Positions 46,380-55,398 of a DNA stretch of 64,000 nucleotides are shown piece after piece. The DNA is from Neonectria sp. B-13. Its lineage: Eukaryota; Ascomycota; Sordariomycetes; Hypocreales; Nectriaceae. Within the stretch, counting starts at the first letter, position 1; each line of letters starts with the position of its first letter. The DNA is taken from the NCBI GenBank assembly GCA_002682825.1, contig NOKP01000001.1, positions 3,289,296-3,353,295 of the forward strand, in the 5' to 3' direction. Both the position numbers and the translations under genes were made by a program. The notes under the pieces are model-generated. The model did no database searches, was not told the DNA's origin, and saw only the letters and a program-made list of their open reading frames with translations.

Positions 46380-47298
46380 GATGGGTACATACGCTACACT
46401 CACTCAACCAAAGATCGCCTCCTGATTGAGATCCGCTCCTCGGCAGATTATCCAGTGCAGAGTTTCAATATTGCCCTTCGAAATTGCCCACGTGGATACT
46501 TCTCTTCAAGTCGATTCCGTGATCGCGGAACATGTCAAGAACCTGAACATTTTCTACCTCTGACATTATTGAGCACTGTCGGGCCTTTTGAATGGTTTGT
46601 TTGGTAGAAGAGGTTGAGTTCTGTCTCCTTTAGTTGCCAACATGGTGTCTAGAAGCAGCATTGCGATTTGACACTTACGAATTCCATTCAGCGACAGTGT
46701 CGTAGGAATGTTCGAGGACTGCCATTGGGAGTCTTTCTCATGGTCCAACAACCATTTTCCGGTGCCTTTTACTCCGCCTTTGGCTGCGTTGTGATGTTCA
46801 GTCGCGTAGGGGATCTCGGAGATCCATTGGAGGATTTTGCACCTTTCATCGTCCTCCAACTTTTTCCAGAACCGGTGAGAATTCGTATCAAATTGGAGCA
46901 TGTTGCTTCAGCATCTCTCGCAGCGAGGTCTGAGCCTTGTCCTGTTGCCTGCTGACATGTAAACCACAAGACGCTCGCAGTTACATGCAGCTGTTTCACA
47001 CAATGTTCCCCAAACTGTCCCATATTGGCTAGCATCTCTGACACCACTCTAGGGTCAATGGTGGCACATACTGTTCTCTTGAAGGTATTCTTGTCCATGA
47101 CCTTGATGCAAGTCGCAAGAAAGGATATAATTGTTCGATACGTCATGATAATGGCCCTTTGAAATTCGCCTAGGGCATCACCGTTAGGGAGTTGGTCTGC
47201 ATTGACTTGGATTTATAGACGCTCGCGGGAGACTTTGACCTCTTCCCAATGAGCCATTCTTTCACGCACTCTCCCTTGCGACGCTTGACGGTGTCCAT
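46380..47298 (-). pseudogene. Decayed NACHT-ankyrin (NLR-like) gene fragment
   Basis: Read on the minus strand, 47298 has an ATG followed by a lysine-rich stretch. About 47205-46890 reads LPNGDALGEFQRAII and GEHCVKQLHVTASV, the helical part before the NTPase in fungal NLR-like proteins. Near 46880 the frame shifts. About 46870-46690 reads HRFWKKLEDDERCKILQWIS, then PYATEHH and KGTGKWLLDHEK, a well-known linker just before the NACHT P-loop. The WLHGIPGxGKT Walker A motif expected next is lost after LSLNGI. From 46565 to 46380, in changing frames, ankyrin-like pieces appear (VQVLDMFRDHGIDLKR; KGNIETLHWIICRGADLNQ). So the NTPase core is deleted and at least two frames are broken. Such proteins act in fungal nonself recognition; this copy cannot be functional. 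Family assignment rests on motif memory, not a search. Confidence 0.62.
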
Positions 47299-48028
47299 TT
47301 TGCCAGCCCACCAACCAGCCTTGTATGCTGGACAACATCTGTCTTTCAGTCCCGAGTCTTACTTCCTATCTACTGCACGCGTGCGGGGTTTTGCTGCCTG
47401 CTTGCATTGCCAGCTCTGATTTGCCGCCTGGTCGTCAATTTCGGTCGCTTACTTACTTGTACCATGGCCATGATTCGCCCTGATCAAGGCATGTTTAGGG
47501 TAAGAGTGCGAGTTGATCGATAGAGACGCTTTGCGTTACGAGAGGGTTGTTGATGGGGGGGTATGATGGTGTTGAAGCTAGGATCGCACAGTAGGTGTTC
47601 GGAATAAGTGTGAAGTGGTGCGAGTTTGACGGCTTGCTTCATAGACTACAAAACACCCCATCTGATAGGACTCACTCAAGATTCAAATCAGATATATTTC
47701 TACTAAAGCCTTTCCCGGCTGCCCAAAGTGTTTGCTACGTCTAACCTGCTAAAGATGCGTAGAGCCTATCCTGTCTTGGACACCGCCGTCCCCCTATGTA
47801 CGACCGGGGCAACTTCTCGTATCAACTGCATGCTTAGGTATATCGCCTGAAACCCGAATCTAAAGTCTGATAATCAAGGACTCTTAAAAAAAACGCCAGT
47901 CCATGCAAATCAACAAGAGGAATGAAGAGAGTAGTTCGTCAAACAGTTGACGTCATGGAGGCCGCCGCTCTGGGTCACAACGCCACGCAGGCCCTGGTGA
48001 GACAGGTCTCAGCTGCATCTGGGTCCCT
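47299..48028. other. 3' flank of the deubiquitinase gene
   Basis: This 730-bp stretch contains no frame I would defend. The right part is probably the 3' UTR of the minus-strand deubiquitinase. Confidence 0.4.
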
Positions 48029-49939
48029 CTAGGACTCCTTCTCGAGCTCGTAAAACAACAGGTACACCTCTCGCTGCATTCCAAGGACCTCGCTGGTCTT
48101 CGCCTCGCGCACCTTTTCGTCGTTGACTCGCCACCACTTGTCCGTCATCCCCTTCCGCCTCTTCGATCGCTTCGTCATGCCAGATGCCGTGGGAGGTCGA
48201 GGAGATCCACTATCTTGTGTTTGCTTGGGTGATGTCAATCTGGAGAGGGCGGACTTGGTGGATGCCGCAACGGAGCGGAGGCTGCTTGTGTCGCCGCTGT
48301 CTTTATCCTTGCTTGTCGACAGGCTTGACGATCTATGTCTGACTGACGGTACACTCCTGGGGGGTACGGGAAGTGAGTCCAACGACGGGGTTGACGAGTT
48401 GTTCCCCGAGGATGCGGACAGGAGATCGGGAGTTGACATCGCGGGGCTATCCATGACACGGGCAGAGATCTCAGGGGTCGATATGGGAGTCGGCGTCTTG
48501 CTGTAAACGTCGGCGGCCTGGAAGGTGCTCGGGTTGGAGAACACGGCCGCGAGGTTTTGTCGCCTGAACGCCTCGTAGTGCCCGCTGTTGTGTCCGCCGC
48601 GGTGCGTAACTAGGCCTAGGAGTTTGTACTTCTTCTGGTCCACCAAGCCACCCAGCGGCAGCGTTTCGGGGAAGGAAACCTTGGCCGAGTTCTTCTGCGT
48701 CATCTGCCCCGCGTCGTAGATGGATCGCGAGAGATGGATGGCTAGAATCTTGGGGAAGATTGACATGCGGGTGGTCTTTGCGATTTTCCTCTTGGGCGCA
48801 TACCGCATGTCTCCGAGGTCCACGTCCTCGGGAGGGTGCTCGGGGTCTGTGTCGATGGCGAACTGGAGCTTCTCTAGGCTTTCTTGCGCTTGCGCCTTGA
48901 AACTGTCTGAAGTCGATTTGGCCATGTCGTGTTCTAAATTGGCCTTCGTCTGCACGAGGCGACACATTTCGCACTTGAAGTCGTCGATGTACTCGGTTTT
49001 GAAGATTCCATCGAAGCAGGCGTTGAGCGTCGTGGAGGAGACCTGGGGGACGGCCAAGGTGATGGTGCAGAAGGTCTCCTCTCTCGGTTTCGTTTTATAT
49101 CGGCAGGTCTGGCATTCTAGGTGCGATTCGTACTTGCCTTCCATGGGGAAGCCTTCCTCAAGCTCAATTGGCAATGGGCCGAGACCGCCATTGGATTGGA
49201 TCTGGGGGATCTGGGGGATCTCGGGGATCTTGGTGTCTGTGGAGGGCTCAATTGCCGAGGTGTCGGGACCGTCGTCGGGACCATCTTCGGCCTCCCGGTT
49301 CGACGCAGTCTCGGCGATGGAGGCGTTGCCGTTCGTGTTTTGGTCGGTGACCTTTGCAATATTTTCTAAACTTGCCGCCAGGCCCCGTCTCCGGGCATGG
49401 AGGCGGGCCCTCTGGCCGGCATGGTACTCGTCCTTGAGGCGCTCGGCGACAATCTGCAAGAACTCTTGGGCATCCTGCTGCTGGCGGCTGATGCGCTGTT
49501 TGAAAGCAACCTCGAGGACTTTGACAAACTGAAAGGGCGAAATGGCCTTCCTGTAGATGGGGCGCTCGTTAAGCGCATCGAGCATCTCCTTCAAGCCCTG
49601 TGTGACCAGACCCTCCTGCAAGCCCTGCAGCTTCCACTGGGCCATCTGCTTGCCATCGGGCTGCACGAGACTGGCGTAGACGGCCGGGTCCTCGATGCGG
49701 CGGCGGTGTGTCTCGCGAATCAAGTAGACGCGCAGCTCTCCGAGGCCAGCGAGGGCCTGGAGGACGGAGTTGATGAAGCAGTCATTGGCCTGGTTGCGCA
49801 GGCCGACAATGGACTTCTTGCGGGAGCTCGTGGCGTCATGATCGAGGGAGAAGTTGGGAGCGAAGACGTAGATGAGGGCGGCTGCGGCAAGCGAAGCACC
49901 GGCAGCGTAGGACACGACGGTGGCCGACTTTTCGGGCAT
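48029..49939 (-). CDS. Membrane-anchored ubiquitin-specific protease (Ubp16 type)
   Basis: This is a single exon of 636 residues. A hydrophobic N-terminal anchor (about 8-27, VVSYAAGASLAAAALIYVFA) precedes the USP catalytic domain. The Cys box reads GLRNQANDCFINSVLQALAG with the nucleophile at C54. A QQQDAQEFLQ segment follows. A zinc-finger-like pair CQTC and CEMC lies in the middle. The His box reads THRGGHNSGHYEAFRRQ, and the domain ends KWWRVNDEKV...YLLFYE. An S/P-rich insertion separates the last two parts. The anchor plus GLxNxxNDCFI resembles yeast Ubp16, which is on the mitochondrial outer membrane; that location is inferred. The start at 49939 has context ACCATGCC; the open frame continues upstream but without another ATG. 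Confidence 0.88.
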   Translation of the reverse strand: MPEKSATVVSYAAGASLAAAALIYVFAPNFSLDHDATSSRKKSIVGLRNQANDCFINSVLQALAGLGELRVYLIRETHRRRIEDPAVYASLVQPDGKQMAQWKLQGLQEGLVTQGLKEMLDALNERPIYRKAISPFQFVKVLEVAFKQRISRQQQDAQEFLQIVAERLKDEYHAGQRARLHARRRGLAASLENIAKVTDQNTNGNASIAETASNREAEDGPDDGPDTSAIEPSTDTKIPEIPQIPQIQSNGGLGPLPIELEEGFPMEGKYESHLECQTCRYKTKPREETFCTITLAVPQVSSTTLNACFDGIFKTEYIDDFKCEMCRLVQTKANLEHDMAKSTSDSFKAQAQESLEKLQFAIDTDPEHPPEDVDLGDMRYAPKRKIAKTTRMSIFPKILAIHLSRSIYDAGQMTQKNSAKVSFPETLPLGGLVDQKKYKLLGLVTHRGGHNSGHYEAFRRQNLAAVFSNPSTFQAADVYSKTPTPISTPEISARVMDSPAMSTPDLLSASSGNNSSTPSLDSLPVPPRSVPSVRHRSSSLSTSKDKDSGDTSSLRSVAASTKSALSRLTSPKQTQDSGSPRPPTASGMTKRSKRRKGMTDKWWRVNDEKVREAKTSEVLGMQREVYLLFYELEKES

Positions 49940-51543
49940 GGTGGTTGAGTGGTGGCTCGGGGTGGTGGACGAAACAGGGTCGAACAGGGCCGAACCGGTG
50001 GCTCGGAAGAATCGGGATTCGGGGAGGCGAGCGAGTTTGGAGTCTGACAGGTCAAACGGGGACGGGTACGACAGGGCGGACAAGGCGGACAGGGCTGCTG
50101 CGGCGGCGCGCGGTCATGTCTTTCTTTGGGTTGGGGTTTGGTGCGGAGAGGCCGGTCGTGGGCTCGGAGGTCGCGGGATGTTGTTAGCTGGGAACTGCTG
50201 GTGAGATTGGCGACGGCGACGACGACATGGCAGACGAAGAGGAAGACGGAGAGGATGACTGCGAAGTCTGAGAGGAGCAGAGCAACGTAACAGCACAGAC
50301 GGAGAGGAATCCCACCCGGAGTGGATAAAGGTAAGTAGGAGGTTCAAGTTACTAAACGAGCAACGGGGAACGGACCGACCTACGGACGGGGGGTGTGGAG
50401 GACTCAGGAAGGGGAAGGAGGGGCCACCCACCGAGCAGGGCGACTGGGGGAAGGAAAATGGGGAATGGGGAGGAGCGAGCGAGCATAGAACGGACTAGAA
50501 GGGTTCGAAGACACGATGAGCGAGAAACGAGTGCGAATGGATAGGAGGGATTGGATCGCAGGTGGTCCCGATGGCGGGTGCGGGCTTCTGGAAAAAGCGG
50601 ACCGGAAGCTGAAAGCTGGAAGACGGGCGTCGTAGTGGAGTTCCGCGGCTACTACTTACTTACCTAGGTACCAGTACTATGTAAGTAGGTGGTTCGCGGC
50701 TTCACGGGCTCAACTGGTTACTGGCTCTCTTTAGCACACCATGCGCTAGAAACCTCCCAGAGTCCCTCCCAGAGGGACCTGCCTGAATGGGCCGACTGGC
50801 TCGCCCACAACGCAAAGGGACCACTAAAGGACTGCCCGGGCTGGCCTGAGCTCCAGTGCAACAGCTGTTGTCGATACGCCCGGCCCCATTCACTTACTTG
50901 ATAATGCACTGTTTCGACGGCCATTTTAACCGGCCCGTTACCGTCCAGTATCGACGAATACCCTCGCAGACGGACAATGCCTCGCTCCGAATCCGAAGAC
51001 ACCACACGTCTCGCCCCCCCGGATCATTCCCGACATTCCCGACGGTTTGGTGGATCATACCCCCCCTTAATGCCAACGGGCCTTTATTACTCGCTGACCG
51101 CTGTGGATTACTGTGCAGCCCAGGTTCGCAGCAAAACGTGGGGGAACTGGTGAGGGGTGCATGTGCTGACCCGAGGTCGGGATCCCACTACAACACCTTA
51201 CCAGCTAATTACCTACCAATTACCTACCAATTACTTAGATTAATTAGTACTTAATTACTAGTACAAAGTGGTCTATTTGCCTCGTTTTCACTAGATTCAA
51301 ACCGTGCTGCAATTCCCCCTTGGAAAGTCTTCACGTCCTCATCCTTGACTCACTACGCTTTTACTTCCCCGTCTCGAGACACCCAGTCTCAAATATTCAA
51401 CCCAAGGCAGGGGTGTAGTATATATCATTCAGATATCCCCCAGCCCTCATCGTTTAGCACTGCCTGCGCCGGGACTATCCTCACCAAAGTGTCTAGTGCT
51501 GCTCCGCTGTGAATCCCACCTAAGCTAGTATCTAGGGAATCAT
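49940..51543. other. Upstream region of the deubiquitinase and 3' flank of an F-box-like gene
   Basis: This 1.6-kb stretch has no recognisable gene. It contains the palindrome TACCTAGGTA (50661-50670) set between CTACTTAC (50652-50659) and GTAAGTAG (50681-50688), which are inverted to each other. Near 51209-51232 the unit ACCTACCAATT is repeated in tandem. Confidence 0.45.
50652..50688. repeat. Nested palindrome upstream of the deubiquitinase
   Basis: CTACTTAC and GTAAGTAG form an 8-bp inverted pair around a block that itself contains the 10-bp palindrome TACCTAGGTA. The whole lies about 710-750 bp upstream of the deubiquitinase start codon. Confidence 0.75.
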
Positions 51544-52545
51544 TCACTCGCTCTCGCTCTCTTCAAGAATTTTAGTCTTCCCATCCCACAAGCACCCACT
51601 CAGCGCCTGTTCTTTTACATAGTCAGCCACCAGCTTCCGCGGGTCCTCCTCGCCCCCCTCGTCTGCGGCCACCTCTAGCAGCTCGACTGTCATCCTGCCA
51701 TTGGGATCAATCTCTTTCCAGCGAGCCGTCGGGATCTCTCGCTTCGCCGACGCCGCGTCCATGAGCACTATCCTGAGATCCCGGTCCAGCCTGGCATCGT
51801 GGCGTGGCAGTTTGTGGAAGTACTCGTCCTTGATGTTCGTCCTCTCCACGTTTAGTGACCGAGCGAGGATGACGTGCTGCAGCTTCGGCAGCGTGGCAAT
51901 GTCCCACCACAGCCAGTGGTTGTCTGCTGGTGCGTTGAACAGCGTCAGGCGCTTGAGTTCCGGCCACAGCCGCCACACGTCCGTGGGAGCGTCCGGGACG
52001 CTCAACACCGGGTAATCCCCGATGGCTACAAACTCCTCCAGCTTATGCAAGCGCTCGAAGCCTTCGCGCAGCGTCCTCCTCATTTCCTGCCAGTTATGGA
52101 GGGGTTGCACGTTCTGGAAGGGGATGAGCACCACTAGCCTCCGAAGCGTCTCCGAGACCTCGCACAACAGCTCCCGCATCCACGTGGCCGCGAGCAGATC
52201 GTTCAGCAGTCCCTCAAACGGCTCTAGGTATAGTGATGTGATGGTGCGTAGACAAGGCGGCGCCGGCATTGTCGGCACGAAGCGCTGGATGCAGACGAGG
52301 TAGTCTGCGAGGCGGCGGCTGGTATTGATGTAGACGCATCGCTGCCGCAGCAACCTGGTGGCCAGCCTGTACGTGTCCCGGCACACTCGGGTCAGCGCAA
52401 GCAGGGTCTTGGTCGAGGCATGTGACGGCGGGAGCAGAACGTGAGGGTTCGGCGGGAGGACGCTTTCCATCACATGGTAGAGCAGCTCCGGGGGTAAAGT
52501 ACGACGCGCTGTCATCGCGTCTAGTTGTGCCGATCGGGTAGTCAT
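51544..52545 (-). CDS. F-box-like protein, function unknown
   Basis: This single exon gives 333 residues from the ATG at 52545. The N-terminus carries an F-box-like helix set: LPPELLYHVMESVLP, then TKTLLALTRVCRDTYRLATRLL. The rest is helical with leucine-rich segments, and a pattern of LKRLTLFNAP and LPKLQHVILARS resembles degenerate leucine-rich repeats. F-box proteins bring substrates to SCF ubiquitin ligases. I chose 52545 because F-box proteins usually begin shortly before the LPPELL helix; the frame stays open to an ATG at 52737, which would add 64 residues including CLSCGLG. It is divergent from another F-box-like gene at 53417. The target cannot be inferred. Confidence 0.68.
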   Translation of the reverse strand: MTTRSAQLDAMTARRTLPPELLYHVMESVLPPNPHVLLPPSHASTKTLLALTRVCRDTYRLATRLLRQRCVYINTSRRLADYLVCIQRFVPTMPAPPCLRTITSLYLEPFEGLLNDLLAATWMRELLCEVSETLRRLVVLIPFQNVQPLHNWQEMRRTLREGFERLHKLEEFVAIGDYPVLSVPDAPTDVWRLWPELKRLTLFNAPADNHWLWWDIATLPKLQHVILARSLNVERTNIKDEYFHKLPRHDARLDRDLRIVLMDAASAKREIPTARWKEIDPNGRMTVELLEVAADEGGEEDPRKLVADYVKEQALSGCLWDGKTKILEESESE

Positions 52546-53416
52546 TGGCGCGGCTGCGTGCTGTTCTACATAGCCGAGTCCGCACGACAGGCAAGTGTAG
52601 ATGTGTGTTTGTAGACAGTTCCCGAGCCGCGCTCTTGCGTCCGCGCCAGATATTGAATACGAAGAGCGTTTGCGAAGCTTCCCGTCGCTTATCCAAACAA
52701 ACCACGGGCGAATAATCGGACACCAAACGTCATGCATGGTTCAATCAAAGGAGTTTCTAAGGAGGGGACACAGCTGACGTCAGCCGGCGGCGGCTTGCAC
52801 GGGATTACAGGGGCCGACGGTCCGTCACGACCCGTCAACCAACGACTGAGACTGCAAGTTACGTCTAAGTCAGTTACATCAGATTGAGTACCTATAATGG
52901 CTTCCTCTCCTCGACATAAGATGACTTAACAACGATAGCCCAAGGAACTTGCACATGAGTGCCGTATTCCAACACAAGAATGTCAACATATCTTACTCTT
53001 TCATCATAGTTCAGCTGTTCAGTTATTCAAGCATGGGCTGCCTAATACACCGTGTTCGCCTCGCAATACTGAAAACTGGGCACTGGAAATCGTTCAGCCT
53101 CCTAGGAGCTTTGTTAATAATAAAAAACTAGATGCTCTACTCAATCTTTGTTCGCCTGCGCTAACTATGGCCCTTCGGAGAACACAGCAGCCCTACTTGC
53201 ATATTCCGGGTGAATGTCAAAGCAGAACAATGACACATAAGGTTGAAAGAAGTACGGAAGGTATGTTCACAATATTGAATATAAAGGAGGATCAACCTTT
53301 CATAGTATAAATTCTTAGCCAAACCGTTCAATTCTCTCGGCTACCTCTCATACATCAAGCTTTCGAGTATCTCAACAATACCTAACAAACCCAGCTCTAC
53401 CGACTCTAGCACAGCC
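52546..53416. promoter_or_regulatory. Upstream region shared by two F-box-like genes
   Basis: This 871-bp region lies between divergent start codons. Its right part (52860-53400) is AT-rich relative to the coding neighbours. It also holds the optional N-terminal extension of the minus-strand gene up to 52737. Confidence 0.4.
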
Positions 53417-54583
53417 ATGGAGAACCAGTGTCCCTCTACCTCCCCGACGAAGCCACTGCCATCTTTACCGCCAGAAATCATCCTGAAGATTCTCAACATG
53501 GCCATAGATGCCCCCAGGTGTCTGGTCAAAGAGCTTTGTAACGAATACCATTGCGAGGGCTTCCAGGAAGAGACCACCGTCATCTACACTCGAGGCCATC
53601 CAGATCAGAATGGCCGCTTCAGTCGTGGACATATAGCATATCTCCCCGTTCAGCACCTCTGCATCTATGATGCTCCTGTTGCAGACCAGGTTCCCCGCGA
53701 CTTTCTTCGCGTGCCAGGAGACAGCAGCTGGGACGACGAGCTTTGGCGCAATCACATTACTACACGCATGCACGTTTTTGAGAGAAAATGGCGACCTGAT
53801 ATTGTAGACGAGGTCATTGCAGAAGGCATCCCGCAAGACCGTGTCCCAATACTTGCTGTCACAGAATCGGATTATTTCGACATGATCCCCTTTCATCCGT
53901 CAGTTACATTCTTCGAACAGAAGATGGACCCGAACGCGCGGCCGTTCATTGCTCGACTAACAACCGACGACCCTCTCCTAGAATGCCAGCATATACGCCA
54001 CCTCATGATAAAGGGCAGATGGGGAAAGTCAACCGAGGAAATAAAGGAGACCACACTCAAAGGCCGCAACCTTCAGCTCGATCCCGCTGACGAGCTGGCA
54101 GTCACGCATGCTATTAAAATTAACCTGCGTTTTCATGCTGAGAATGTCCTACGGATTGACTGGGCTCTGATGGCCAACCTTGAGACCCTCTTCCTTGACT
54201 TGACCAGCATGGAGCTCGACTTGCGCATGCATGAGCAGGCCGAGCTGTTCCGCGAGATGGCTAAGCACCTCAACCTCAAGACCTTTGTCGTCGCTGGAGT
54301 TCATGTGAACATGGATGTTGAAGGGGCTCTCTTTGACGACCCAGACGTTGACGCTCATGAGGACATGTCAAATGAAGAGCTGACGGCCATCTGGGTTGGT
54401 ATGCTCGAGGACAATGCTGCGGTTGACTCCTGTCGGAGCTACGTCTACTTCTTCAAAGAGTGTTTGCGACCCGGTGGCCAGCTGCATCTGATTTTTGATG
54501 CTGAACCTGGGTCGTTTGAGTGGCCTATTCCAGATGACATTATTTCGATCAGCTCTGACCAGGACCCGGCTGACGAGGAGTAG
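53417..54583 (+). CDS. F-box-like hypothetical protein
   Basis: This single exon of 388 residues starts in a good context (CAGCCATGG). The sequence LPSLPPEIILKILNMAIDAP near residue 15 resembles the first helices of an F-box. The remainder is a mixed alpha/beta protein with leucine-rich strands (IRHLMIKGRW, LETLFLDLTSMELDL, LKTFVVAGVHV) spaced as in degenerate repeats, and an acidic tail (SISSDQDPADEE). No catalytic motif is seen. It resembles lineage-specific proteins common in filamentous fungi. Its divergent neighbour at 51544 also has an F-box-like start, but the two are too different for a recent duplication. Confidence 0.7.
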   Translation: MENQCPSTSPTKPLPSLPPEIILKILNMAIDAPRCLVKELCNEYHCEGFQEETTVIYTRGHPDQNGRFSRGHIAYLPVQHLCIYDAPVADQVPRDFLRVPGDSSWDDELWRNHITTRMHVFERKWRPDIVDEVIAEGIPQDRVPILAVTESDYFDMIPFHPSVTFFEQKMDPNARPFIARLTTDDPLLECQHIRHLMIKGRWGKSTEEIKETTLKGRNLQLDPADELAVTHAIKINLRFHAENVLRIDWALMANLETLFLDLTSMELDLRMHEQAELFREMAKHLNLKTFVVAGVHVNMDVEGALFDDPDVDAHEDMSNEELTAIWVGMLEDNAAVDSCRSYVYFFKECLRPGGQLHLIFDAEPGSFEWPIPDDIISISSDQDPADEE

Positions 54584-55398
54584 AAGCAGAGCGACTATGA
54601 CAACATAGGCTTGTTTTGCTGAGCGGTGCCCGAGATTTGGGGCTCTAAATGAGAACGACCTTGGAAGGCACCCGATGATGGATGGATCTACCTATGGTCC
54701 TCCTCAGTCGGTCCGGCATCGTAGTGTTGTCTTTTGACTAATTAGAATGATGGTGAAGTGTATGCGAAGAAAATGTTACTTCGTGGTTTTAGGTTACGTT
54801 TTGGTTGTTTACCATTGCTATTTATAGATGAGTTCCCCCTAGAAATAGCTACATCCTTTGTCTATATGTCATCTTCCTATCCGTACATCCCATTTAGTGA
54901 TGCCCCTGGTTGACACGAGAAGATGAGTTTCCTCTAAATCCATCCCCCCCCCATGGATTAAGAGGAAACTCATCAAGTGCACCTTCTTTAAATCAAAGTT
55001 ATGGTCTACCATTTTGTACAGTCTATCGCCATTCACTTAGTCGCAATGTCTCTCCTAATGAACAGCCACTAGCATCTATATCGGCCTATGCGTATACATA
55101 TTGTGAATCAGAAGCATCGCCGTATGTGCACCTTGTTGTAAGAATATCCAACGCCGCCCGCGATGAAGTGCCGCAAGAAACACGCGAATTAAAGTAAAGA
55201 GCTCCCTATGTCCCATCCCAATCAAGTGGACGACACGCCAAATCGCCTGTCCTTTGTAACAGCTACTTATTCGCGCTGCTCTCATAGTTATAGTCAACGC
55301 TCCACAACGAATCCCAGACAACCGACTTCTTCGACTCGCTCTGTACCGAGTCCTCCCGCTGCACACTTATCCGAGGCTGCCATGTGCCGATCAGCAAC
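54584..55398. other. Convergent 3' flanks containing a strong hairpin
   Basis: This 815-bp stretch lies between the stop codons of the plus-strand F-box-like gene and ATG11. It contains the 22-bp inverted repeat at 54922-54974. Otherwise it is AT-rich spacer. Confidence 0.5.
54922..54974. repeat. 22-bp near-perfect inverted repeat with poly-C loop
   Basis: The left arm (54922-54943) starts GATGAGTTTCC and ends AAATCCAT. The right arm (54953-54974) is its reverse complement with a single mismatch in 22. The loop is nine C residues. The RNA hairpin would be very stable. It lies 340 bp after the F-box-like stop codon and 425 bp from the ATG11 stop. Confidence 0.9.
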
